A DNA stretch of 21,367 bases from Cyanobacteria bacterium UBA4641 (lineage in GTDB: Bacteria; Cyanobacteriota; Vampirovibrionia; Gastranaerophilales; Gastranaerophilaceae): positions 1-21,367 of the forward strand of contig DHMN01000002.1 in assembly GCA_002405805.1 (NCBI GenBank), written 5' to 3'. Numbering within the stretch: position 1 is the first letter of the stretch; each line of letters opens with the position of its first letter. Made by a program: the position numbers and the translations under genes. The notes under the pieces are model-generated. The model saw nothing but the letters and a program-made list of their open reading frames with translations. It ran no database searches and had not been told where the DNA came from. Of the stretch, positions 1 through 6,583 are shown piece after piece.

Positions 1-34
1 TATAATAGTTCATACATGTGAACATTAATAAGGA
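1..34 (+). promoter_or_regulatory. -10 box, palindrome and Shine-Dalgarno of the pilin gene
   Basis: A perfect TATAAT lies at 1-6; any -35 would be outside the window. Just downstream, GTTCA (8-12) and TGAAC (19-23) form a small inverted repeat around the expected transcription start, so it could be an operator. AAGGA at 30-34 sits 9 nt before the ATG at 44. Confidence 0.5.
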
Positions 35-43
35 TAGTTTGTT

Positions 44-724
44 ATGAAAAAATTTGGTTTTACACTGGCAGAAGTTTTAATCACACTAGGAATAATCGGA
101 GTAGTTGCTGCAATTACAATTCCAGGATTGATAGCGAACTATAAAGCACAACGCTTGCGCTCTAAATTCTTGAAATCATATTCAACTGTTCAACAGGTAT
201 TTAAACAAATGGAAGCAGATGATGTATCGCTAAATCCTGATGATTATAGTGCATCCACTTTTTATAAAACTTTTGCAAATTATCTTGCCGGCGCAACTTT
301 ATGTACAAATTCCAAAACAATTACAAATCCGCTATGCTATAACAGAAATGTTCAAGGGGATAATTTTTATAAAGGTATAAGCGGATATTATCTTGATGAT
401 GGAATAATTTTGTTACCTGATGGAACGCTTTTAATGTTTGAAAACACTGTAAAAACAGCTAATCCGTATGTCTTTGTTACTGTCGATTTGAACGGCATTA
501 AAAATCCACCAAACATGGCAGGTTTTGATACCTTCACTTTTGAGTTTAAAGACGGAGTTTTGAGAACAATGGGCGATAAAGACACACACTTTCAAGGAGA
601 TAAATATTGCGATTTAGCCAAAGTCAAAACCTCTCCTGGTGGTTACAATTTAGGCATTGCCTGTGCTCAAAAAGCAAAACAAGACTCCGAGTATTTCAAA
701 ACTCTTGTTAAGAAGTATAAGTAA
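44..724 (+). CDS. Type IV pilin-like / pseudopilin protein
   Basis: A 226-aa protein with a class III (prepilin) signal. The short leader MKKFG is followed by FTLAEVLITLGIIGVVAAITIP, with cleavage expected after Gly5 and Glu at mature position 5, as prepilin peptidase substrates require. The hydrophobic helix (residues 6-30) would anchor it in the membrane and pack into a pilus or pseudopilus. The globular part has four Cys (87, 98, 189, 207), possibly two disulfides, and a segment near 147-168 (VDLNG..NPPNMAGFDTFTFEF) resembling the VD-NG-K-PN-G-D-F motif I know from many pseudopilins of gut bacteria. It stands alone here with no assembly ATPase or secretin nearby, so whether it is a minor pilin, a competence pseudopilin or a type II secretion pseudopilin cannot be told. 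A good Shine-Dalgarno supports the start. Confidence 0.85.
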   Translation: MKKFGFTLAEVLITLGIIGVVAAITIPGLIANYKAQRLRSKFLKSYSTVQQVFKQMEADDVSLNPDDYSASTFYKTFANYLAGATLCTNSKTITNPLCYNRNVQGDNFYKGISGYYLDDGIILLPDGTLLMFENTVKTANPYVFVTVDLNGIKNPPNMAGFDTFTFEFKDGVLRTMGDKDTHFQGDKYCDLAKVKTSPGGYNLGIACAQKAKQDSEYFKTLVKKYK

Positions 725-955
725 AAGTAGGAGACAAAATTATTGGTTGTTGCCCTTCAGCCATATATGGCACGCAGGCTCACTCAACTCGCTACATAGC
801 TCGTTGGCTCGGCTAGTATTCCTCGGAGAGGGTAAATTGTCACCCTGAACTTGTTTCAGGGTCTCTAACCTAACAAGTAGGTCTATGTGTTTTATTTGAG
901 ATGCTGAAACAAGTTCAGCATGACATATCAAATGAGTAACCTCTTCGCAATAACC
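725..955. repeat. Intergenic repeat cluster with two palindromic hairpins
   Basis: No credible gene is present. A stretch at about 769-838 (Ser/Arg-rich nonsense in all frames) is followed by two inverted copies of one hairpin. The first is ACCCTGAA (842-849), loop CTTGT, TTCAGGGT (855-862). The second, on the other strand, is ATGCTGAA (901-908), loop ACAAG, TTCAGCAT (914-921). The motif GTAGGTCTATGT (887-898) lies between them and recurs near 21132 and 21337. The two copies face each other, so transcripts could also fold them against one another. Confidence 0.8.
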
Positions 956-1297
956 TTATATATTCCTCAAATGCTCAATTGTGAGTTTTGGTTGGAGTGT
1001 TATGCCGATTGCATCAATTTGAAAGCTTTTAATCTTGTGTTCTGTCACGTATGACAAAACACCTGTTTTGATATTTTGGTATTTCTTTGCGGTAATCGCT
1101 TCCATCGGCGCCCCAAAAGCATTAGTCTTTCTGGTTTTGACCTCTATAAAAATATATTTTCCTTTTTGCTTTGCAATAATATCTATTTCACAAAGTTTTG
1201 AAAAGTGCACATTACGCCCAACAATTTCATATCCGTTTTTCAACAGATATTCACAAGCCAAATCTTCCCCTTTGTTTCCAAACTCTCTGTTATTCAT
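956..1297 (-). CDS. yraN: YraN family (UPF0102) nuclease-fold protein
   Basis: A 113-aa protein matching the UPF0102/YraN family in length and motifs. It has an N-terminal FGNKGEDLACEYLLKNGYEIVGRN and the restriction-endonuclease-like core: Glu11, Asp39 in CEIDII, and Glu52 and Lys54 in FIEVKTRK. These form the E-D-ExK arrangement of a PD-(D/E)XK nuclease fold. The biochemical role is not settled; a DNA processing or repair function is usually suggested. The ATG lies 2 nt after the queF stop on the same strand, so the two genes are almost certainly cotranscribed and may be translationally coupled. The functional reason for pairing with queF is not evident. Confidence 0.9.
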   Translation of the reverse strand: MNNREFGNKGEDLACEYLLKNGYEIVGRNVHFSKLCEIDIIAKQKGKYIFIEVKTRKTNAFGAPMEAITAKKYQNIKTGVLSYVTEHKIKSFQIDAIGITLQPKLTIEHLRNI

Positions 1298-1299
1298 AA

Positions 1300-2205
1300 T
1301 TATTGCTTAATTCCACATCTTGCGAATTTTGTCAGGTCAATCAAATTGTCAATTTCTTCAGGTGTAAAATTTTTGCTCCAACGAGAAGGCGAAATATCTA
1401 TTCCTCCGCGTCTTGTATAAAGTGCACCCACAAACAATTCATCATCTTTATCCAAAATATCAGAAAGTCGCTTGAATATCATCTCGCAACATTCCTCATG
1501 GAAATGGTACTCTGAGCGAAAAGATACCAAATATTTTACAAGCGAAGATTCTTCAATGTGTTTTGCAGATTTGTAATATATAAATGCATCCCCAAAGTCA
1601 GGCTGATGAGTGACTCTGCAGTTTGAGCGCAATGAATCAAAAGTCAAATAATATTCTCTTTTTTCAGAAGTTTTATGAGTTTGCAAAACTTCCGGCGCCT
1701 CTTTAAATTGAGAAATTTCTATCTCTGATTCATCCACAAATTCCATAATATTTTTGAACTTGCTAAATATTTCAACTTTTGGCGTGTTGTTATCCAAGAA
1801 ATTTACTTCAACTTTAGTCTGAAGTTTTTCGCTCAAATCCTTTTCTATAGTAGATTTGCAAAGCTCAAGACAATCTTTGATGTTTGAGCCAATTCTTGTC
1901 ATATTAAACGAATTTAGGTAAAGTTTTAAGGATTTTGATTCAATAATATATTCATTATCACAGTTATAGCGAAGTTTTAGCACTCTTGTGACAGGAATTC
2001 CTTTTTTTGTCATTGCAGAAAATTCATAAGCGTGCCAAACATCCCAACCGAAAAATGGCAAATTTTCTTGTTTTATTCCGTAGCGGTTACGGTTTTCAAA
2101 TCTTGGAACAGCAACAAGAAGTGATGGGTCGTAAGATGTCGCACCTTCTACCTTTTTGCCTAAGTATTTTGATGCCGTAGAATCTGTGATATTTTGAGTA
2201 TTCAT
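1300..2205 (-). CDS. queF: NADPH-dependent 7-cyano-7-deazaguanine (preQ0) reductase
   Basis: QueF reduces preQ0 to preQ1, a cytosolic step in making queuosine for tRNA wobble positions. The 301-aa protein has the long two-half (E. coli-like) form rather than the short B. subtilis form. Visible landmarks are YDPSLLVAVPR and NLPFFGWDVWHAYE in the N-terminal half, and ESKSLKLYLNSFN, the QueF substrate and cofactor motif, near residue 90. In the C-terminal half are SNCRVTHQPDFGD with the nucleophile Cys196 and Asp203, FHEEC with His236-Glu237, and YTRRGGIDI. The start chosen at 2205 matches where E. coli QueF begins. A longer reading (to 2268) adds 21 non-homologous residues and runs across a TATTAT box that lies 6 nt before this ATG. 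It is the first gene of a queF-yraN operon. No preQ1 riboswitch is seen upstream. Confidence 0.93.
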   Translation of the reverse strand: MNTQNITDSTASKYLGKKVEGATSYDPSLLVAVPRFENRNRYGIKQENLPFFGWDVWHAYEFSAMTKKGIPVTRVLKLRYNCDNEYIIESKSLKLYLNSFNMTRIGSNIKDCLELCKSTIEKDLSEKLQTKVEVNFLDNNTPKVEIFSKFKNIMEFVDESEIEISQFKEAPEVLQTHKTSEKREYYLTFDSLRSNCRVTHQPDFGDAFIYYKSAKHIEESSLVKYLVSFRSEYHFHEECCEMIFKRLSDILDKDDELFVGALYTRRGGIDISPSRWSKNFTPEEIDNLIDLTKFARCGIKQ

Positions 2206-2222
2206 ATTTTGATAATAGCACA
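2206..2222 (-). promoter_or_regulatory. Extended -10 promoter directly before queF
   Basis: Read on the minus strand, TGC-TATTAT (-10 at 2217-2212) carries the extended -10 TGn signature. Six nt (CAAAAT) then separate it from the ATG at 2205. No good -35 lies 16-18 nt upstream and there is no Shine-Dalgarno, so a leaderless or near-leaderless transcript is inferred. Confidence 0.45.
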
Positions 2223-2278
2223 AATATTTTAAGGAAAAAGTCTTCATTAGTCTATAAATCCACAACAAACTTTGCAGG

Positions 2279-2345
2279 GGATTACGACGTCACGCTGTTC
2301 TAGCATTTGACTTTTATAGGACTATATTGTTCCTCGTAATGACAC
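2279..2345. repeat. Palindromic repeat element, GGATTAC...GTAATGAC family
   Basis: The ends ATTACGA (2281-2287) and TCGTAAT (2334-2340) are perfect 7-bp inverted repeats around an AT-rich middle. The same end sequences (GGATTAC-N-ACGTCAC and CCTCGTAATGACA) recur at 21014-21078, so this is a dispersed non-coding element. Confidence 0.75.
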
Positions 2346-2352
2346 TCAGATA

Positions 2353-2387
2353 GAGAAGAGGCGCAGCCTACGGCTGCGCCTCTTCTC
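2353..2387. terminator. 16-bp perfect GC-rich hairpin after the M49-like gene
   Basis: The arms 2353-2368 and 2372-2387 are perfectly complementary over 16 bp with a 3-nt loop. It lies 12 nt beyond the stop codon at 2400 of the minus-strand gene. It is far more GC-rich than its surroundings. Neither strand has a proper T-run after it, so it may act as an mRNA 3'-end stabiliser or REP-like element rather than a classical intrinsic terminator. Confidence 0.6.
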
Positions 2388-2399
2388 CTTATAAACACC

Positions 2400-4133
2400 T
2401 TAGTCTTCTTTATGCAAAAGCTTGTCAGCCAATTCAGTTTCTAATGTTCCATTTAACGCTTTAGAAACTTTTTGCAACTTCTTCGCGATAATTTCCATAT
2501 TGTCAGTCCATACAAAATTATCTTGAACATATTTTTCAGCTTTATTGAAATCACCATCAATTTGGATTCTTACAATTTCTGCCAACATTTCTTTTGCAAT
2601 CGGAACAGCTTTGTCAATATTTACGTGAATTTTACCATCTTTTGTCAAAGTATAGCCACCACGGTCAGCGAAATATTTATTTTGCATTACCGTTCTAACC
2701 CTGTGCGCCTGAGACATTGTCGGTTTTGATTTCAAGAAGTTATCCGCAACTGTTGTTACAATGATTTGCAATCTTTGTTCAGGTGTATACATACCAAGTT
2801 CTGTCAACAAATCAACAAAAGCCAAAGAACCCATATCTGCTTTGTTTTCTTCTATGATATTTCTGTATTTGCCTAATTTTTCGCTACCTTCTTTTGGCCC
2901 TAATGAGTGAGCGTTTTCATGCCCAATAGTAAACCAGTGGTCAGCCTCATCAAGATAGTATTTGTGTTGTTCTTTATCAAGAATTTCATCCAATCTTTCT
3001 TGGAGTTTTTTTCTGTCACTGATAAATCTTATTTGTCTGTGGTAAACATTACGCCTACCTCCACCGATTGTTAAAGATAATTTGTCAGAATTTGGAAGGT
3101 TTTCTGCAAGTGTGATACCACCTCTATATTCACCAACATCACCTGATGCCATTACCATATCAACATCAACCATTGTCTGCTTTGCATCGCCTTCTGCTGA
3201 AATAGTTTGAGTGTATTCATCTTTGTATGGCATATTATCTGCAAGGGTCGGAAGATATTTTTTTATTGCCATAAGAGCTTCTGTACCTTTTTTGTTAATA
3301 ATTCCGACTCTGCCACCCAAAAAGTCTTTTGGAATAGGGTTGATATTGTGTTCTTTTAACAATTGAGATAACTCTTCGTTTTCTACAATTGTTCCTGTCA
3401 TTTCATCTTCGTAATTTTCTCTTGTAATTGTAAATTCAAGAGGGGTATCTTGAAGAGTTGCCCATTTTTTATCCGCATAAGCATCTAACATAGGGTCTGC
3501 GGTTCTTAGTGCTTTTGCCTGCAATAGCAAATATTCATTAAAATCCACATTTGTAGAAACTTTTGCAGCTTTTTCAAGTTCATCTGCCATTTTGGCAAAA
3601 TCTTCACTAAAGTAATCAACATAGTCAATTCCTGCCAAATCTTCTGCAGCTCTAACTACAACTGAACGTTGAGTTAATATATTTTTAACTTCATCTATTT
3701 TACCATCTTTAATCATTCGGATTAAAACAGCGTGAAATTCTTCTTTTGAAAGGTCTTCAGGATAAACACCTTTACCCAACTTTTCATCAATTCCTTTAAT
3801 CAATCTGATTGGATTTGACATTGTATCAATGGCATTTACACCTTTTTGTGCATCAAATAAGATTTTAGTAAGCTGAGCTTGTTTGTTGCCTTTTTTAGAT
3901 TCTTCTTCCAAAAACGCTTTGACTTCCAAATTGTGCTTACAATCAAGTTGCATATTAATTTTTTCCAAAATATCAGCCGCTTTAACCAAATATCTTAGCG
4001 CAATTTTATCACCTGTAGCAAGTTCGGTATATTCAGGCGCATCGGCTTTTAAAAACTTTTTGGTAATCAAATAATCCTTGTTTGTACGTTTTTTTAGTTC
4101 GTCCATAGACAAATTAAATTCAAATTTGCTCAT
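2400..4133 (-). CDS. M49-like (dipeptidyl peptidase III-type) zinc metallopeptidase
   Basis: A 577-aa soluble protein with no signal peptide or membrane segment. Residues 405-409 (HENAH, followed by SLGP) form an HExxH zinc motif. About 18 residues later comes EENKAD (428-433), which matches the EExxAD/E third-ligand motif of M49 peptidases (DPP III and its bacterial relatives). In eukaryotic DPP III the first motif is HExxxH; the shorter HExxH here is a deviation. The N-terminal half (charged, helical, residues 1-260) is not recognised. Expected role: cytosolic peptide turnover, releasing short N-terminal peptides, though some family members have unknown substrates. The start is well supported by TAAGGAG 12 nt upstream and a promoter at 4172-4200. 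It lies 70 nt downstream of rex on the same strand. The family call is from motifs only. Confidence 0.65.
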   Translation of the reverse strand: MSKFEFNLSMDELKKRTNKDYLITKKFLKADAPEYTELATGDKIALRYLVKAADILEKINMQLDCKHNLEVKAFLEEESKKGNKQAQLTKILFDAQKGVNAIDTMSNPIRLIKGIDEKLGKGVYPEDLSKEEFHAVLIRMIKDGKIDEVKNILTQRSVVVRAAEDLAGIDYVDYFSEDFAKMADELEKAAKVSTNVDFNEYLLLQAKALRTADPMLDAYADKKWATLQDTPLEFTITRENYEDEMTGTIVENEELSQLLKEHNINPIPKDFLGGRVGIINKKGTEALMAIKKYLPTLADNMPYKDEYTQTISAEGDAKQTMVDVDMVMASGDVGEYRGGITLAENLPNSDKLSLTIGGGRRNVYHRQIRFISDRKKLQERLDEILDKEQHKYYLDEADHWFTIGHENAHSLGPKEGSEKLGKYRNIIEENKADMGSLAFVDLLTELGMYTPEQRLQIIVTTVADNFLKSKPTMSQAHRVRTVMQNKYFADRGGYTLTKDGKIHVNIDKAVPIAKEMLAEIVRIQIDGDFNKAEKYVQDNFVWTDNMEIIAKKLQKVSKALNGTLETELADKLLHKED

Positions 4134-4171
4134 TATAAAAACTCTCCTTATATTGCTTATGTTATATAAGG

Positions 4172-4200
4172 ATTATATCACTTTGAGTTTTATTGCACAA
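4172..4200 (-). promoter_or_regulatory. Promoter of the M49-like gene
   Basis: On the minus strand TTGTGC (4200-4195) is followed by a 17-nt spacer and a perfect TATAAT (4177-4172). The start would be near 4165, giving a leader of about 32 nt with a strong Shine-Dalgarno (AAGGAG at about 4150-4145). The gene can therefore be expressed independently of rex. The TTGTG of the -35 resembles half of a Rex operator, but the second half is absent. Confidence 0.65.
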
Positions 4201-4203
4201 GGG

Positions 4204-4818
4204 TTAAATGTTGTATGTAAATTGCAAAAAATTGCCCATCAAATTTTCGTTCCAAACCTGAATCCCAGACGGAACTTCTAGCACGGTTGGGGTAAAATTC
4301 CAAATATATTTAATATTTGATTTTGTGATAAATTCTGCTGTTTTTTGAGCATATTTCCCCGGAACAGTTAAAATTGCAATTTCAACACCGTGTTCTGTTG
4401 CAAATTTTGGAAGTTCTTTTATATTTAGAATTTTTTTAGAATTTATTTCTTTGCCGATTTTTGTCTCATCGTTATCAAATAAAGCAAGGATATTCAAACC
4501 GTAACTTGTAAAATTGTCATACTTAGCTAGCGCCATTCCCAAGTTACCGGCTCCGATGATGAAAGCCTTTTTAGTCTTTGAAAAACCAAGAGTTTTCTCA
4601 ATAGATGTTTTTAATTCTTTTACAATATATCCGACTCTTGACTTGCCTGAATTATTTAAAATATTGATATCTTTGCGCACTTGAGAATCATCAATATTTA
4701 AAAGTGTTGCAATTTGTTTACTTGAAATATATTCTTCGCCTTTTGTTATAAAATCTTGCAAAATGCAATGATACAAAGTCAATCGGTTTATAACTTTTTC
4801 TGAAATCTTTTTGTCCAT
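4204..4818 (-). CDS. rex: Redox-sensing transcriptional repressor Rex
   Basis: A 204-aa Rex. The N-terminal winged helix (about 10-65) contains ISSKQIATLLNIDDSQVRKD and the GKSRVGY wing. The Rossmann NAD(H)-binding domain begins with AFIIGAGNLGMALAKY (GxGxxG at 89-94), continues with ALFDNDETKIG, and has the family-typical EIAILTVPGKYAQ and WNFTPTVLEVPSG. Rex dimers sense the NADH/NAD+ ratio and release DNA when NADH is high, derepressing fermentative and respiratory genes. The usual TTCGKRGVGY region reads SGKSRVGY here. The gene is divergent from ybgC with only 55 bp between them. No full Rex site (TTGTGA-n-TCACAA type) was seen in that gap, so autoregulation is not shown. Confidence 0.93.
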   Translation of the reverse strand: MDKKISEKVINRLTLYHCILQDFITKGEEYISSKQIATLLNIDDSQVRKDINILNNSGKSRVGYIVKELKTSIEKTLGFSKTKKAFIIGAGNLGMALAKYDNFTSYGLNILALFDNDETKIGKEINSKKILNIKELPKFATEHGVEIAILTVPGKYAQKTAEFITKSNIKYIWNFTPTVLEVPSGIQVWNENLMGNFLQFTYNI

Positions 4819-4873
4819 AACCTAATTATACATAAAAATTGAGCAAATATCAGTTTTATGTTATAATTCGGCT
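4819..4873. promoter_or_regulatory. Compact divergent promoters of rex and ybgC
   Basis: Plus strand: TTGAGC (4839-4844), 17-nt spacer, TATAAT (4862-4867), then 6 nt to the ybgC ATG at 4874. Minus strand: TATAAT (4830-4825), then 6 nt to the rex ATG at 4818, with no clear -35. Neither gene has a Shine-Dalgarno. With initiation about 7 nt after the -10, both mRNAs would start at or next to their ATG. Confidence 0.7.
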
Positions 4874-5299
4874 ATGATGAAACATATTTTTGAACAAAAA
4901 GTTTATTATTCTGACACCGATTCTTACGGTGTTGTATGGCACGGTGCGTATTTGCGCTGGTTAGAAATGGGTCGAGTAGAGTTGTGCGAAATGATGGGAC
5001 ACAACCTTAATGATTTAGTAAAACAAGATATTGCACTTCCTGTTGCAACAGTCAATGTTAAATACAAAGCATCTGCTAGATTGGAAGATGTTTTGGTTAT
5101 CGAAACCGAAATTTCAAAATTCAACGGTTTTTCTTTAACATTTAAACAACTTATCAAATCAAAAGAAACAGGTAAGACTTTTATTGAGGCTGAAGTTGTA
5201 GTTGTTGCGATTTCAAACAGCGGCAAGTTGTACCGCAGAATGCCTGAAGTTTTGGCAAAATCATTTGAAGAGGCTATGAAATGCCCGGAACTCGTTTAA
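4874..5299 (+). CDS. ybgC: Acyl-CoA thioesterase, YbgC/FadM (4HBT hotdog) family
   Basis: A 141-aa single hotdog-fold protein. The family signature is at residues 11-32: YYSDTDSYGVVWHGAYLRWLEMGR, with the catalytic Asp in DTD and the GVV-H turn. It should hydrolyse acyl-CoA or acyl-ACP thioesters in the cytosol; chain specificity cannot be read from sequence. The closest named relatives are YbgC (Tol-Pal-linked) and 4-hydroxybenzoyl-CoA thioesterase, but no tol or pal genes are near. It is the first gene of a three-gene operon; its last 19 nt overlap the start of the pseudouridine synthase gene. Two adjacent ATG codons (4874, 4877) are possible starts. The promoter -10 is only 6 nt upstream. 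Confidence 0.85.
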   Translation: MMKHIFEQKVYYSDTDSYGVVWHGAYLRWLEMGRVELCEMMGHNLNDLVKQDIALPVATVNVKYKASARLEDVLVIETEISKFNGFSLTFKQLIKSKETGKTFIEAEVVVVAISNSGKLYRRMPEVLAKSFEEAMKCPELV

Positions 5300-6018
5300 A
5301 TAAATATATCGCATCATCAGGTTTGTGCTCACGCAGAAAAGCTGATGAACTTATAGAATCAGGAGTAGTTCAGGTTAATGGTAAAAAAGTAACTGAACTT
5401 GGTTATTCTGTGCAAAACAAGGATAAAGTTTTTGTCAACGGCAAAATTATCCATCCTGTAAAACACGAATACTACAGATTTTATAAGCCTGCAGGATATA
5501 TTACAACATCAGATGATGAAAAAGGCAGAAAAACGATTTATGACTTATTGCCTGAAAATTTACATCATCTAAAACCAGTTGGGCGTTTAGATAGAGAATC
5601 TACAGGGCTTATCATTTTAACTAATGATGGAGATTTAATCAATGATTTGACACACCCATCTGTTAAAGTGCCTAAATTATATCGAGTTGCAATCAACGGC
5701 AAAATCACCCAAAACGACATTGACAAAATGTATAAAGGTATTGAGATTGAGCCGAACAAAATGGCTTATGCGCAAGTCGATGTGTTAGAAATTGATAACA
5801 CTCATACGGTTATGGAAATCCTTTTGTATCAAGGTTTGAACAGACAAATTCGTAAAATGTTTGAATACCTTGGTTTTGAAGTGGTTTCATTGAAACGTAT
5901 TCAACATGCAATATTTAATCTTGACGGATTAAAACGCGGAGAATTTAAACCGATAAAACCTCGTCAAATTAAGGATTTGAGAAACTTTTTAAATAGAATT
6001 GCAGGTAAAAATGCTTAA
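5281..6018 (+). CDS. rluB: 23S rRNA pseudouridine synthase, RluB/RluE/RluF (RsuA) family
   Basis: A 245-aa enzyme. The N-terminal S4 RNA-binding domain (about 4-60: RLNKYIASSGLCSRRKADELIESGVVQVNG) is followed by the RsuA-type pseudouridine synthase core. The latter includes YRFYKPAGYITT and the catalytic motif GRLDRESTGLIILTNDGD with Asp104, plus KLYRVAINGKI and the C-terminal GLNRQIRKMFEYLGFEV. It isomerises a specific uridine in rRNA, most probably 23S. The ATG at 5281 lies inside the ybgC gene (19-nt overlap), with GAAGAGG about 8 nt upstream as a likely ribosome site. The gene overlaps coaE by 8 nt, so all three genes look translationally coupled. The exact target base (RluB versus RluE/F or RsuA) is inferred only from overall look. 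Confidence 0.88.
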   Translation: MPGTRLNKYIASSGLCSRRKADELIESGVVQVNGKKVTELGYSVQNKDKVFVNGKIIHPVKHEYYRFYKPAGYITTSDDEKGRKTIYDLLPENLHHLKPVGRLDRESTGLIILTNDGDLINDLTHPSVKVPKLYRVAINGKITQNDIDKMYKGIEIEPNKMAYAQVDVLEIDNTHTVMEILLYQGLNRQIRKMFEYLGFEVVSLKRIQHAIFNLDGLKRGEFKPIKPRQIKDLRNFLNRIAGKNA

Positions 6019-6583
6019 AGTCGCATTGACCGGAAACATCGCAAGCGGTAAATCTTCCGTTCAATTGTTTTTAGAAAAACAAGGTTATCCGGTTCTTGAT
6101 ACCGATATTGTTTGCCATGAATTATTGGAAAACAGTGTTGAAATAGCAGAAGCTTTTTCAGGATATGATGTTTTTCATGACGGAATATTGAGCCGTGAAA
6201 AGTTAGGCAAACTTGTTTTTTCTGACCCTAAGTTAAAAAAGATGTTGGAAAATTTGCTATACCCTGATTTGATTGCCGAAATGCAAGCTTTTTTTGCAGT
6301 GCACTCAGGGAATAAATTTGTATTTGTCGGTATTCCTCAACTGTTTGAGGCTGGCATGGAAAATTTGTTTGACCGCACAGTGTTGGTTTATTGTAATGAT
6401 GAAATTCGCGAACAACGCCTGATTGCGCGAAACGGATATACAAAAGAGTACGCAAAAACGCGCATGGAATCTCAATTGTCGCAAGATATCAAAGCAAAAA
6501 AAGTTGATTATGTTATCTATAACAACTCGACTATTGAAGATTTACACAAAAACATCATCAAGGTAATTGAACAAATCCGCTAA
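6011..6583 (+). CDS. coaE: Dephospho-CoA kinase
   Basis: CoaE phosphorylates the ribose 3'-OH of dephospho-CoA with ATP, the last step of coenzyme A synthesis. The 190-aa protein has the P-loop TGNIASGKS (residues 7-15), the following LDTDIVCHELL substrate motif, the lid-type segment LIARNGYTKEYAKTRMESQLS and YVIYNNSTIEDL near the C-terminus; these match the family in order and length. The ATG at 6011 is preferred over a TTG at 5999, because family members begin at MLKVALTG. It overlaps the previous stop by 8 nt. The 3' end overlaps the convergent CHAP gene by 26 bp, so there is no room for a terminator between them. The P-loop has Asn where GGI is usual, probably a harmless variant. Confidence 0.93.
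   Translation: MLKVALTGNIASGKSSVQLFLEKQGYPVLDTDIVCHELLENSVEIAEAFSGYDVFHDGILSREKLGKLVFSDPKLKKMLENLLYPDLIAEMQAFFAVHSGNKFVFVGIPQLFEAGMENLFDRTVLVYCNDEIREQRLIARNGYTKEYAKTRMESQLSQDIKAKKVDYVIYNNSTIEDLHKNIIKVIEQIR

Noticed and set aside
657..848. Plus-strand 63-codon frame overlapping the pilin end
   Set aside because: It starts inside the pilin gene in another frame and runs into repeat DNA; no coding signal.
740..931. Minus-strand open frame reading ...CHAELVSAS...RLETLKQVQGDN...
   Set aside because: This is a translation of the palindromic repeat. The same peptide fragments occur in databases as spurious proteins because the repeat is widespread; there is no ribosome site or conserved domain.
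1300..2268. Longer queF starting at 2268
   Set aside because: The extra 21 residues have no family counterpart, and a promoter -10 lies inside them. The start at 2205 fits QueF homologues.
2206..2400. preQ1 riboswitch upstream of queF
   Set aside because: The region is a repeat element and an AT-rich stretch with no recognisable preQ1 aptamer, and the likely promoter sits at the ATG.
4819..4873. Rex operator in the rex-ybgC gap
   Set aside because: No TTGTGA...TCACAA-type inverted repeat could be found. Only a half-site-like TTGTG occurs, before the M49-like gene.
5999..6010. TTG start for coaE at 5999
   Set aside because: The ATG at 6011 matches the family start (MLKVALTG); the four extra residues are not conserved.
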